Assembly (NCBI GenBank): GCA_029339195.1
Contig: JAPTJF010000142.1
Span: forward strand, 62,001 to 126,000
DNA: 64,000 nt
Source: Micractinium sp. NFX-FRZ
Lineage: Eukaryota > Chlorophyta > Trebouxiophyceae > Chlorellales > Chlorellaceae
Reading direction: 5' to 3'
The position numbers and the translations under genes are program-made. Positions 9,601 through 21,000 of the stretch are shown here, in pieces. The notes under the pieces are model-generated. The model worked only from the letters and a program-made list of their open reading frames with translations. It was not told the DNA's origin and did not search any database. Within the stretch, counting starts at the first letter, position 1. Each line of letters starts with the position of its first letter.

Positions 9601-12160
9601 TCCCTTGCTCTCAGGCTCACGGCCCTGCTGTTTGGCGCCTTCTGCTACGACAACCGCCCCTCAGCAGATGACACGGCAGCGGAGATGCAGATCTTGTGAG
9701 TTGGGGGAGGGCAGTGAGCTAAGAGTGGGCCGTGGGTTGTAAGCTGAGCGCGAGTTCAGGGATGGATGCGGGTGTAACCGAGGTCACAGAACCTCCCAGT
9801 ATGTGAAGGATGCAGGAAGAGCGAGCCATGCCTGCTTCTGCCATGCTGCCCAGCTTGTCTACGTGCGCACACGACCACAGCAAAAGCTGCTGCCCCTGTC
9901 CACCGTGCTGGCAGGGCACTATAGCATGCACCTTGCTGACAAGCAGCCGTGCTTCTCGTGCTGCGCACCCTGTGCGCATTCACTACCTGTTCCACGGCAA
10001 GCACTGCACTGCTGCTGCTGGCACAAGTTCCAATCAAGCTCATTACCAGTATGAGTATTCTACCCACCTTGTGTCTCGCAGGAAGCAGGAGCGCGGCGGC
10101 CCCTGGTACGAATCAAAGTTTGTGCGCCCCTACGTGCACCTGCTCTCCCCCCCGCTGCTCGACCTCCTCAACCGCATCCTCCACATCGACCCTGCAAAAC
10201 GGTGAGTGCTGATCGTGTGGCTGATTAGCCATCTTGCATGGACCCCACAAAAGTGTGTGCCTTCTGGAACATGACCGCCTTTGTATGCCAACTCCATTGG
10301 TGCCAGCATCGCAAGTGTGGGCCCCATGAACGTTTGAACTGAATCTGGTTACTGCTTCACATGCCCCAACCCCCACATCGGACATCCGCTTTGCCTCTGC
10401 AGGATCTCGCTTGAGGGCATCAAGGAGCACCCCTGGATGAAGCAGTGAGTAGCGGGGGCATGAGCGCGAAAAGGGTGGAAGGGGTGGGCAGATGGGGGCA
10501 GACAGTTATTCATTGCACCTTGTTTTCTTGATCAAATCATAACCCTGCTCCTGCTCCCGCCGCTGCCGCCGTTGCTGCTTCTGACCCGCCATCTGCTCCC
10601 TTTCCTCAGGCCACTGCCGCCCCACCTGGAGGCCGCCTGGCAGCGGGTACGCCACGCCCAGATGGTGCTGGAGCGCCGGCTGGCGGCCTACACACCGGAC
10701 CACGAACTGGTGCAGGAGCGCAACAGCCGTGTGTACGACCTGGTGAGGCCGTGTGTTATGGTTCTTTCTACTTGGGATGCTGGGTACTGTGTGCGGGGCA
10801 GCGCTGGCTGGCAGCGCTGACCACAGCGACCACTTTATATGCCCTGATGTGCAGCTCCTCATGTTTGCGTGTTGGGTGGGCAGCATTCGCTTCTCAAGAA
10901 CTCAAGAACAGCCGGTGGGCACAGCGTATTGAGGTGTGCCTCTGACCCGCTCCGCCCGCCTGCTGCCGACTGAATGCAGGTGAAGGAGGCTGCGGCTCCG
11001 CTGGACACGTGGACGCAGAGCTACCGGCGCCTGGCACAGGTCGGTCTTGTGGAATGCGGGCTGGTTGGAGTGGAGGGGCTTTGGGTGCGCGCCGCACTGC
11101 CGGCGCCTGGGTGCATTCTACTCGGACACCTTGCGATTGCCTGCACTGGTCCACTTGTCGCCTAACTCTCTGAAGTCCTGGTTTACATTCGACACCACTG
11201 AGGTGTGAAAAGGTGGCCCAGCGGGCAGGAAACAGAAGGCGGTCATGCACGTCTCTCAATCTCCTGCGCTGCCACGCATGCAGCTGTGCGTTCATCCCTC
11301 CTGGTCGACGTTAGCGGCAGTCCGGATGGCCTGACTAGCCTGTGAGTTATCTTACCCTGGCCCTTGCAGATGTGCGAATCGTCCACGCTGTTGGACTGCA
11401 GCTCGGCGCACGGGGTGGCCCGCATCAATATGCAGGTGATCATTTTTTGCACTCAATTGGAAGGGAAGCGGGCGAGCAGGCAGGCTGGAGTGAGAGGCAG
11501 TCGTGCACGCAGGCAGCCAAGCAGCCTGGGAGGGTAGGGTGCATGAACACCGCCCATATGGGTACAGGTGTCGGGACAGAGGCAGGCAGGCTAGGGCAAG
11601 AGGCAGGCTGACTGGCTGGCAGCTAAGGTATTGCAGGCAGGGTGCAGAAATGTCATATTAGGGTGCGCCAGGGGAAATGCCCTGTGCTTTGCTTAGCTGT
11701 GTGGGCAACAGGCTGCGGTACGGTACAGGCAGCAGGCGGCAAGGAGATGTGGACCTTGATGCTCGGCCCCCGAACGCCATTGCATTGCTCGCGCGGCTAT
11801 ATGAGCTGTAGCCCGAGGCTGCGTTCTGGCACCTGTTGCTACCTCGCTGCTGTGCTCACTGTCGTGCTGACGTGCCAGCGCCTTGTGCTGTTGCTCCAAC
11901 TGCAGCCAGAGGCCGTCACCAAGCGCCTCTCCCAGCGTGCCTTGGCCCTGCTGGACACCTCCCCGCCCGGCACGCCCAAGCGCTTCAGCCTGCCGCTTGC
12001 ACACGTCCCCTCCGACACTTCCCTGTCTACGTTGGCCGGCCGCCACGACGGCAGCGGCGGCGAGGGCGACGGGAACATGACTGGCGCCGTCGTCTCCTCG
12101 GCGGACCCCATCACGCAGCTCTCACCATTCGCCTCCACAACTCTGTCTGGGCCGCAGTAA
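6601..12160 (+). CDS. SnRK2-like Ser/Thr protein kinase with DFQ instead of DFG
   Basis: Protein kinase of the CAMK/SnRK2 type. Fifteen exons join in phase: 6601-6834, 7082-7269, 7425-7524, 7807-7938, 8346-8445, 8611-8693, 9062-9129, 9348-9428, 9615-9695, 10082-10201, 10403-10444, 10610-10742, 10980-11039, 11370-11435, 11906-12160, giving 580 residues. The start MGACASTC is a plausible N-myristoylation and palmitoylation signal (Gly2, Cys4, Ser6). A Pro/His-rich stretch precedes the kinase domain (about 125-400): glycine loop LGRGGTGQTW, LYALK (Lys155), HRDIKLDNTLLDGE (Asp257), GTAVYMSPEL, DVWAAGIW and DPAKRISLEGIKEHPWM. The HRD-to-DF segment matches SnRK2 kinases (HRDLKLENTLLDG type). The DFG glycine is Gln (277-279), encoded at the end of exon 6. 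The tail of about 150 residues is Ser/Thr/Pro-rich and unassigned. Membrane tethering is inferred only. Confidence 0.87.
7951..7985 (+). repeat. (GT)n microsatellite in kinase intron 4
   Basis: An imperfect run of GT dinucleotides begins 12 bases after the exon 4 donor. It is intronic. Confidence 0.8.
8702..8802 (+). repeat. Degenerate ~20-base minisatellite in kinase intron 6
   Basis: About five imperfect copies of a roughly 20-base unit related to TGCATTTC-TTGCTTAC follow each other just after the exon 6 donor. Copies begin near 8703, 8721, 8741, 8760 and 8781. Confidence 0.5.
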
Positions 12161-13041
12161 GCGGGCAAGTCTGCGGGTTGTCGATATCGGCCGCTGGTGC
12201 TGCCCGGCGGAATGCTCCTTGAGAGTTGTTTCTGAACCTCTTTGGGCTCAAGACCCTGCCGTCACCACATCCTCCCAAGCCACACCCCCTCTTCGCCCAT
12301 GAACGCATCGCATAGATAGATGCACTCACCCACGCCCTCTGCAGCCAAGCTGCGATGAGGCATTGGCACGATATAGATAGATGCCAGCACTGCAGCACCT
12401 GTTCTCTCTTTACAGTAACACACAAGCTTACAACAACGAACCCCTCGGGTTTTCAAGGCACATGCCCCGCTTTCTGGCTCCCCATCTTCAAAGCTTCCTG
12501 ACGTAAATCCACCTATTCGTTTTCAGACTCTTCGCCCATGCGCGCTAGAAGCGCGCGCTTGCCTGCATTCACATGTTCGTCTTAATTGCCCTGCCTTGTG
12601 CGCTGTGAGCGATGACGGCTTACAGCAGCAGCAGCAGTGTGCCGGAGGCATTGCCAGAAGGTGATGACATCAGGGAGCGAGTGCCCTGATGGTACACATG
12701 CGAGGTGGTGATACAGGGAGCACGTGACGTGTGTGTGTGTGTGCAGTGGCAAAATTATGATGCACTGCGCACATCTGCCCCACCAAATCCCACTTGATAC
12801 CTGCTGCCCTCGAGTGGCATCCCATTTGCTTCCTTGCCAGAGCCCAACCTGTGTAGAGCTCATCCGACCACGGTTACAACAGTCAATGACAACAGCAAGA
12901 GGAGGGAGAAGGCGGGCACAACGTGGGGACAATGCATGCTGCCAGGGCAGGCCTCCTGGCAGGCTGTCTGTTGTCGGGACCGCAAGCGATACCACAGCGA
13001 CATACAGTGGTTGTTTGCTGCCAGCGTCGCGGGAGGAGCCC
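12161..13041. other. Intergenic, no gene seen
   Basis: Convergent 3' flanks of the kinase gene (+) and the small complex I-like gene (-). It holds a short GT run near 12728 and no coding stretch that fits splice signals. Confidence 0.5.
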
Positions 13042-13746
13042 TCATTGTTGCAAGTTCTTGTTTGCCTCGTCGCGCTTCTTCAGCATTGCTGCAAGGCACG
13101 AGTGGCAGTGCACACTGATGTTAGTGGCGCTGCTTAAAGACTGTGGGGCGCAAGGCCGCAGCTCTGCGTCATGGCTGCGTGGCACAAGGCAAATGTGCAG
13201 CAGGTTCTTGCTGCTGCTGCGATCCATGGCCTGCATGCAAGCTGTCCCGTTGCGGCCTTTAAGAGGCAAGTTGCGTCCAGCTGTGCTGCATCCTCAGCTG
13301 CCTCTGCTCAAGCTGCCGCGTGGTCTGCTGCCGCTGCACCTGGTGAGCAGCCACAGCTGCTGTCCTCTCAAGTGCTGCCACTGTAAAAACAGTGTCACAA
13401 GTGCTGCCACTGTAAAAACAGTGTCACTGCGTTGTGTGTGTGCCGGCCTGACGCAGCTGCTGGTACAAGCCTGCTGCGGCTGTGCTCTTCATCAGCGCGC
13501 TGCCGCCGCCGCCGCCGCCCGCCTGCCGCCAGCCTCCGACCCCAGACCCCACCCTCGCTCACCCGTCAGGTCCTTCTCCGTCCGATCCTCAAAGTCCACC
13601 AGCCAGGTGCCGAAGCTGGCGCCCGCCCCGGCCCACAGGACGTGCAGCCAGGGGTCCCGCATCAGCGGCAGCTTGCGCACGGCGTTCACGTAGAGCTGAA
13701 TGCCCACGCCCAGGGCCGCTCCAAACAGGGGGACGCTCGCGGGCAT
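13042..13746 (-). CDS. Small membrane protein, complex I accessory-like
   Basis: Two exons, 13746-13563 and 13088-13042, join in phase into 76 residues: MPASVPLFGAALGVGIQL...LPLMRDPWLHVL...GTWLVDFEDRTEKDL/TAMLKKRDEANKNLQQ. The start is the ATG at 13746. One or two hydrophobic segments (about 5-20 and 33-50) are followed by a charged C-terminal helix. From memory, small plant mitochondrial complex I-associated proteins share the pattern 'PLFGA..G.G.Q...N..RK.P..R.PW.H'; this assignment is tentative. The fallback is a conserved small membrane protein of unknown role. The intron of 474 bases contains a tandem 29-base repeat at 13371-13427. Confidence 0.6.
13371..13427 (+). repeat. Two 28-base direct repeats, each with an internal hairpin
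   Basis: The unit at 13371-13398 recurs exactly at 13400-13427. Each copy contains the inverted repeat CACTGT-AAAA-ACAGTG (6-base stem). It lies in the intron of the small complex I-like gene. Confidence 0.85.
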
Positions 13747-14483
13747 GGTGCTGCACCCGCTGCTCCCCGCCCGCTGCTGGCAGTAAACCCGCGGCGCCTG
13801 TCGCCTAACTCGCGAGGTCGAAAGCTGGTAGGGACAGGGGTGGTCTGAAGAAGATCAGATGCAGACAGTGCTGGGAGCGGGCCACGACCCATGCCCCCCA
13901 TTAGGGTGGACTGGCCGCCGCCAGGCTGGGCTGCCGCTGTCGACATGCCAAGTTGGGTTGGTCTTCTTCAACCCACATCAGAGGTGTTGCAGCCTGCGAC
14001 AACGTTCTGCGATTGCTCACCACGTTGTCAGCCGTTGTCAGCGCGATGCAAGCACCATCGGCATCAGCAGTGGCAACAAGACACCGGCTGTTCCTTGACG
14101 CTTGGCTGGACCTCGGGGGCAGCCGCTGAGTGGGCCGCCTAGCAAGACGGCTTCCTGGCGCCTCACCACCCTCGTTTGTTTGTTCTTGCATCGCTGCTAA
14201 TCCTTTGGCATACATCATAATCGCCAGTGGGCACCAAGGCATACCTCATAAGCTGCTGGAGCGGGGCAGGAGCTGGGCCAGGTGGTGGAGCATTAGAAAC
14301 AAGTAAGCAGTGTGGGCCTGCATAGTAGTAGCGATGTGTGGGGTGCAGTAGGGGCAGGGGGGTGCGCTGCCGCATCGCAGCCGCTGTGCCCGCCCGACGC
14401 TCCACATAAGCGCCGCCCCCCACCGCCGGCTCATGATAACCACCCCGCGCTGCTCCACCCCTGCACCACCTGTCAATCAGCTG

Positions 14484-14951
14484 ATGAGTGGCCAGGGGAC
14501 CATGCAAGAGGCGGAGGCGGCTATGGGGCCTGGAGAAAAGCTCAAGGAGGGCGTGCTGGGTGCTGCAGCCAATGTGACCTGGAAGGTGTTGGAGCAGGTG
14601 CCAGGCACCAGCGAGCACGCACTCAAGAAGGCAGTGGAAGAGGAGGGCGACGTGAGCATCGACACAGGCGAACCGCTGCCATGTATGTGGGGCAGGTTTG
14701 GGGGAAGGCTGGTTGGGGATGCGGTGCGGCAGCTGAGGGCAGGGTAGGGGCACGAATTGGCGCCCCGCCCCGCCTGCCCCGGTTCAGCGGGGGCCTCTGC
14801 CTTGTTCCTAACGTCTACGCGTGCTGAAGTGACTTCACATTTCCCCCCTCCTTCGACAGCCGCGCATGTGGAAGTCGTGCAGCACGAGCCAGCTGTACAG
14901 GCGCCAGCTGCTGGACAGGGCGCGGCGGCGGCGGGCACGCACCGCCAGTAG
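14484..14951 (+). CDS. Unknown small acidic/Ala-rich protein
   Basis: Two exons, 14484-14682 and 14860-14951, fit in phase and give 96 residues. It starts MSGQGTMQEAEAAMGPGEKL, continues with an amphipathic helix-like part (EGVLGAAANVTWKVLEQV), an acidic part (KKAVEEEGDVSIDTGEPLP), and an Ala/Gln/Gly-rich end stopping at TAG 14949. The ATG at 14484 was preferred; an in-frame ATG at 14433 would add 17 residues, and CAATCAG just before 14481 could be an acceptor. The composition (small, hydrophilic, Ala/Glu-rich) recalls stress or LEA-like proteins, but no family is recognised. Confidence 0.45.
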
Positions 14952-15764
14952 GATGTCGGGTGAGGTGCTAGACAGTGCGAGCAGCCACCGCCCTGGCCCG
15001 TGCGCGTGGGCAGAGTTGCAAGTGTGCAGCGAGGGGAGTGCTCCCACCAGGGCATCCAGGGCGCAAGTGCCGTGGCCAGGGAGTGGCCCTGCCTAGCTGG
15101 CACGATCTGCCAACCTGGTACATATCAGGACTGGTTTTCGATTTTCCTGCTACACTGTCCTATATGTGCTGCAGGAAGTGTCGGCATTGAGTTGAGCGGC
15201 AGGACAGCCTCACCCGATGAAGCCTGTGCATCGGGTGCTGCTGCACAGAGTGTCTTCCTGGGCGCACAGCTGGTTGAGACGGCGGTGCCCAGAGCTTCTT
15301 GTAACAAAATTTGTTGATGCGATGCACAACAGGGTCTGTTGCACTGAGGTTGCACAAAATTTAGCATGGGAGCGAAGTAGTAAGCTTCCGTGTACAGACC
15401 CCCCTGGCCAGGCTGGCCGGCCAGGTTAGCAACTGCCGCATGCCATGAGAATGCACCCCGGTTGGACGTCACGCCCAAACTTCTGCATATTGCTCGCAGC
15501 TTGTTTTTGTCCAGAACCCACCTACTTCAGGCCCTTGGAGCACGGAACGACAACAGTCCGACACCCCCGAAACGTCATGGACTTCCACGGCAAAAAGGCG
15601 ACTTCGAAAGGCGAGTTACGGCTTTAATCGCATGTGTGCTCCCTGTCAGGCGGGTGCAGGTGCCGCGGAGGGCAGAGCAGTGCACCGCCGCTGGCACCGC
15701 ACGGCCGCTCAGGGCGCCGCACCGCTGGCGCCGCACGACCTTGCCACTTGTTTCTGCTCCGAGC

Positions 15765-16300
15765 ATGCGTGCAGGAAAGTCGAAGAAGCAAATTGACCCA
15801 GCCATGAAGAACACAGTGCAGGTGCGAAATGCGATGGCGTCGCTGCTGCTGCTGCTGGGCAGTCGAGAAGAGGCCCGAGGCCTCCCTTGTGCCGCTGTGC
15901 ACCTTAACCAGTTGCCCGCACTATTCTGGCTCCTGGCCCTACCTTGGCAGCCCCCATCACACACGTCTTTCCCATGCTTTACATCTTGCAGGCCAAGGCA
16001 CCAGGTCTGGACAAGCCTCACCCGCCCGCCCCTAGCGCCCACCCTGTCGCGATGAACCGTGACCTGCGGACAGCCGACGGTGAGGGCGGTCAAGAGGGGC
16101 ACCACCAATGGGCAGCGGTTCTGTGCTGTGCAACCGCCGCTTAGTGCTGCGCAGGAGTGCCTGTTACCTGCATCCGTCGCAAGCCATGCTGTTGCGCACG
16201 ACACCTGGGACCGGGTTTGAGACAACTAACTTGGCATGGCCCCTCGCCCTCCCCCGCAGATCTCGCCTTCGCCGGTCAGCAGCAGGAACAACATGGCTGA
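15765..16300 (+). CDS. Unknown small basic protein, three exons
   Basis: Exons 15765-15821, 15992-16079 and 16260-16300 fit in phase with good GT/AG ends and give 61 residues: MRAGKSKKQIDPAMKNTVQ, then a Pro-rich AKAPGLDKPHPPAPSAHP, then MNRDLRTAD/DLAFAGQQQEQHG. The N-terminus is lysine-rich. No family is recognised. Support is only the phase agreement of three exons, so this may be a chance model. Confidence 0.35.
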
Positions 16301-18036
16301 GATGGAGACGGCTTGCTGGCAGATGCACAAGGGACAGGAGCCCAGCGGAGCCTTGGGCGCCGGTCCCCAGTGGCGCAGCGGGGGTCCACCTGACGGGCAG
16401 CATTTCTGGTTTGCATGTCTTGTGTGTAGCATGTTGTTGTAAACACACGGGGAGGTCTTTGAGCAATGTGATGCCGGGAGCGCATCAACAGCAAGGGGTA
16501 TCGGCAAGGAGCAAGGGCGACCGACGCTGTGCTGACATGGCACACAACCTGACTGTCGTGCTGCATTGCCTGAGCCATGAGGCCGGAGTTCCGTTCGCAC
16601 TTGCTCCGTGTCTCCCAGCTTGCTGCCCCTCGGCTTCACTAGGATTACAGCAGCAGCAGAAGCAACAGTGTCAGCATGGTGGAGGCGGAAGTGAGGCATG
16701 CTGCTTGATGCATAGAGGACGGCAGCCCAGCGGCGGTGCCTCGGGCGCCCTGAGAAGGGCAGCGGTCAGTGAGCAGCATTCAGGAGCGGTTTCATATTTC
16801 TCTTCATGAGCTTGTGTACCGTAGATCAGAAAGTGTGTCTTTGGCACACAATGATATTGGAGTGAATGTATCTGTGTGGATGAGCGGGATGATTGGCCTT
16901 CCACGGCGCCTGCGCCCGCTCGCTGCAACCGCCTCCCAAGGAGGCTGCCTGCGCGCGACTCTCGTCATCCTTGGGCGCTCAGCGCTGTTGCGGGCTCGCC
17001 CCATAGTCTGTTAGATGTCACATCACGAGCGACGGCCGTCTTCCGTGCCTCTGTTTGAGGGCGCCGAGTTCCACGGCCTGCGTGTCTTATGCTGCGTAAG
17101 ATGAGTGCATATAAGTTCGTCGCGGCGAGAAACCCGCAAAGAGCGAGTTCACCAGACCACCCTGGGCCGCCATGTCACCCGCCCGCCCCGCCATGTCGCC
17201 AGCGGGCGCGTCGGGGGCCGACAGGAGGCTGCACCGCCAACCACCCTCGACTTGGTCAAACCCTTTATATGATGCCAGGAAGCGGTGCAAGCAGGAAAGG
17301 GGGGATAAATGGGGCGTCTGGGGGTTAGAATGAGGCAGGCTGCCAGGGCCCTGAGCGGGGCGGCTGCACCGCTTGCCGCCCACTGGGCGGCCCAATGGGG
17401 GGCAGCTGCAAACACGGTTTTCTGTGTTTTTTCGGCAATCCTTCCATGCAGGCTGTCTCTAGGGATGTGTATGAGCCTCCCTGGCACTTCGACCGGGTTA
17501 AAAAAGGAGTTCATTTTGGGCTGCCAGCAGGGCGGCTGGCGAACGCTGGTCAGCGCTGGGGCTGAGCCCAGATGTATGCGTGTGCGGTCGTATCACAGGG
17601 TGCTAGGCAGCCCTGCTGCATGCCACCAACACTGGTCCTGATATTGTGCTGCCCCGGTGCCGTGCAGCACAAGAGATGGGGCTGCTCGGTGATCCAGGCA
17701 ACACAAGACGTGCAGTTCCTGCTGCCAGCAACAGCAGACGCAGCCAGTGATGCAGCAGGCCACAACAGCAGCAGCAGCCAGTTGCCGCAGCTGTGGCAGC
17801 GGCGCACAATGACACTGAGCGGCCAGACAGCGGCGGCACTGGCAACCGAGGGGCAGCCTGCTGTGCTTGGTGAGGGTTCCATCAGCCACAGGATAGCCTG
17901 GAGCTCCCCGCATACCTGACCTATGCATCTTTTCATGACAGCAGCGTGTGACATGCTGTGAAATCAGTCAATTTGGGTAGCATACAAAGGTCTGAGCATG
18001 CCTGCAGGCGCGTCCCAGCGAGCCGGAGAAGAAGGC
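16301..18036. other. Intergenic, no convincing gene
   Basis: About 1.7 kb without an exon chain I can support on either strand. Open frames here are low-complexity (CAG/GCC runs) and lack matching splice phases. 16310-16400 and 16690-16790 share a loose similarity around CAGCCCAGCGG. Confidence 0.45.
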
Positions 18037-21000
18037 TTACATCTCCCATTGCTTCAGGATCAGTGCTAGCAAGGCAGAGTGGTTCTCCGGCTCTGCCAGC
18101 CCCGGCTCGACTGCATCTGCCGCCGCCTCTGCTGCTGCCGCCTTCGCGGTGGGCTGTCGACCCCTCTTGCCGCGTCCTGCCGATGGGGCCGGCGCGTCCG
18201 CTGCCCCCTCTGCTCCCGCCTCAGCGGTGGGGCGCTGCCTCTTGCCCGCCGTCTGTGCCGTAGCTGCCGCTGCTGCTGCCCCAGCCCTCGTGCGCGTCTT
18301 CTTCCCTGCCTGCAACACCAAGAGTGACAGGTCGGACACAAACTGGTGTTAGGGGGGTCCAGATCAATTCCCAGTCGCACACAGGGCCAGCAAAACAAAA
18401 GGGCGGGGTGGGGCGGAAGGAGGGGCCAATTCCGTTCCATACCAAAAGTTTCGTAGCACCGCTCGCATGTTCTAGGGCATGTACATGGCATGCAGGCCCA
18501 TAGTGTGACCTGAGTACCATGTACCTGGTTACGGACATTGGGACATTATTTGAAGCCGCCCAGAGCCGCACTAAAAAGAACAGAGATCTTGGCCCTACCC
18601 CCACCCCCTCCGGCCCTGATCCCACCGCCACCGCTGCCCCCCGGGCACCGCCCACCTCTGCCGCCTGTCGCTCCTCGNNNNNNNNNNNNNNNNNNNNNNN
18701 NNNNNNNNNNNNNNNNNNNNNNNNNNNNNNNNNNNNNNNNNNNNNNNNNNNNNNNNNNNNNNNNNNNNNNNNNNNNNGCGATGCATTCAGCATACACGCC
18801 CAGCACCGGCCGCACCTGGGCGTCCCGCTGGGCCGCCTGGGTGACCGCCTGGGTATCCGCCTGGCGCACCGCCTGCAGCAGCATCAATATGGAGGGTGAA
18901 TAGATTGGTCAGGGGAGGCCGCTACCCGCTGTTGGAGAAGGCCGCCACCCCCTCCGGCCCTGATCCCACCGCCACCGCTGCCCCCCGGGCACCGCCCACC
19001 TCTGCTGCCTGTCGCTCCTCGTCGCTGGCGCCCACTCGGGAGTAGAGGCTGTTGCGCATATTAGGGTCGTGTGTGCTGCTCCAGAACTGGTTGAAGTGCT
19101 GCAGAAACCAGTGCGTGCGTGGGGGTGGGGTGGGGTGGGGCAGGGGCGGGGCGCGGTTTGTGGGCAAGAGGCTGGCTGGCTGCCTGACTGGCTGGCTGCG
19201 TGGGGAGCTGGCTGGGGCAGGCGCACAAGGCAGGGTGCAGTTGGTGGACACCCACCCACCCGGCACGCGGCCCACAGGTCCTCGTGTGACAGGGCAGAAA
19301 TCATGACAACCGCCTGGGCGGAAGTGGCAGAGGCAAAGTAGCCCTGCAGGCCCAGCGGGTGGCAGGGGAGGCAAGGGCTTGGGCGGTGCGTGGCCATGCG
19401 GCTGTCTGCCAGGGGGCGCAAGGCAGGAGCGCGATGCATTCAGCATACACGCCCAGCGCCGGCCGCACCTGGGCGTCCCGCTGGGCCGCCTCCTGGCGCA
19501 CCGCCTGCAGCAGCATCAATATGGAGGGTGAATAGATGTCCAAGGGGAGGCTGCTACCTGCTGTTGGAGAAGGCCCCCACCCCCTCCGGCCCTGGTCCCA
19601 CCGCCACCGCCGCCCCCCAGGCGCCGCCCACCTCTGCTGCCTGTCGCTCCTCGTCGCTGGCGCCCACTTGGGAGTAGAGGCTGTTGCGCATATGACTGCC
19701 GTCTTTGCTCCTCCAGAACCGGTTGAAGTGCTGCAGAAACCAGTGCATGGGGGTGGGGTGGGGTGGGGCAGGGGCGGGGCGCGGTATGTGGGCGGAGGCT
19801 GGCTGGCTGGCTGCCTGACTGCTGCGTGGAGAGCTGGCTGGGGCAGGCGCACAAGGCAGGGGTGCACAAGCCCAGGCCCCCCCCGGCCCCCATTGCCAAG
19901 GCGCCCCCACGACCGGAGGCCCCCGGTTGGCGGACACCCACCCACCCGGCACGCGGCCCACAGGTCCTCGTGTGACAGGGCAGAAATCATGACAACCGCC
20001 TGGGCGGAAGTGGCAGAGGCAAAGTAGCCCTGCAGGCCCAGCGGGTGGGAGGGGAGGCAAGGGCTTGGGCGGTGTGGGTGGTGTGTGGCCATACGGCTGT
20101 CTGCCAGGGGCGCAAGGCAGGCGCGCGATGCATTCAGCATACACGCCCAGCACCGGCCGCACCTGGGCGTCCCGCTGGGCCGCCTGCCGGGCCGTCTGCC
20201 GGGCCGCCTCAGCTGCCGCCATGCGCGCCGCCTGCAGCAGCATCAATATGGAGGGTGAATAGATTGGTCAGGGGAGGCCGCTACCTGCTGGGGAAGGCCG
20301 CCAACCCCTCCGGCCCCGGTCCCACCCACCGCCCTCAGCCCCGCACCGCCCACCTCTGCTGCAGGCCGCTCCGGGTTCATGAGGCGGCTGATGGGCCGGA
20401 TGAACTGGCGGTAGTGCTCTCCGGCGGACGCCTCAGAGCTGGCGGCAACGCCTGCAAAAAAAGAATGAACGGAGAGGTGCTTGCAGAGCTACCGGGCACC
20501 ACTGCGGTTGTCCAGTGGCCACAACTGCATCACCCGCGTCAGCTTTTGGGCAACACAGCTGCTGTCCTCCTGCCTGCCCCTCCAACCATTCTCACCTGCC
20601 ACTGGCTCAGCCCGGATGACTTGGTAGTGATGCGGCGCGTCCAGCTCGCGCAGCTGTTGCTGCAGCATGGAGGAAAAAGGGGGATTTTCGAATGTCCGGC
20701 ATGCACCAGTGCCCATGGCTGCGTCATGTGCAGGCCTGTAAAAGAAGCCAACCGACGAGGTGGTGGGCAAGGTGTCTTCCAGAGTACGGTCAAATACGAG
20801 CCAGGCAGTTACTGCGTTGTTGGTGCTGTCGGCTTGCTTGCGCAACTGCCACCATGCGCACCTTGTAGTATTCGATGCACTCCGCTGCCTCCACCAGGCG
20901 CCCGTAGCCGGCCTCATTCACTGGCACGGGGCAGGGCGGTGCAAGGCAGGGCGGGAGGGTAGGTCAGGTCTGTGGCAAGCAGGGCAGACCAGGAAATCGC

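Noticed and set aside
16310..16790. Loose duplication around CAGCCCAGCGG in an intergenic region
   Set aside because: Similarity is patchy and compatible with shared GC-rich composition.
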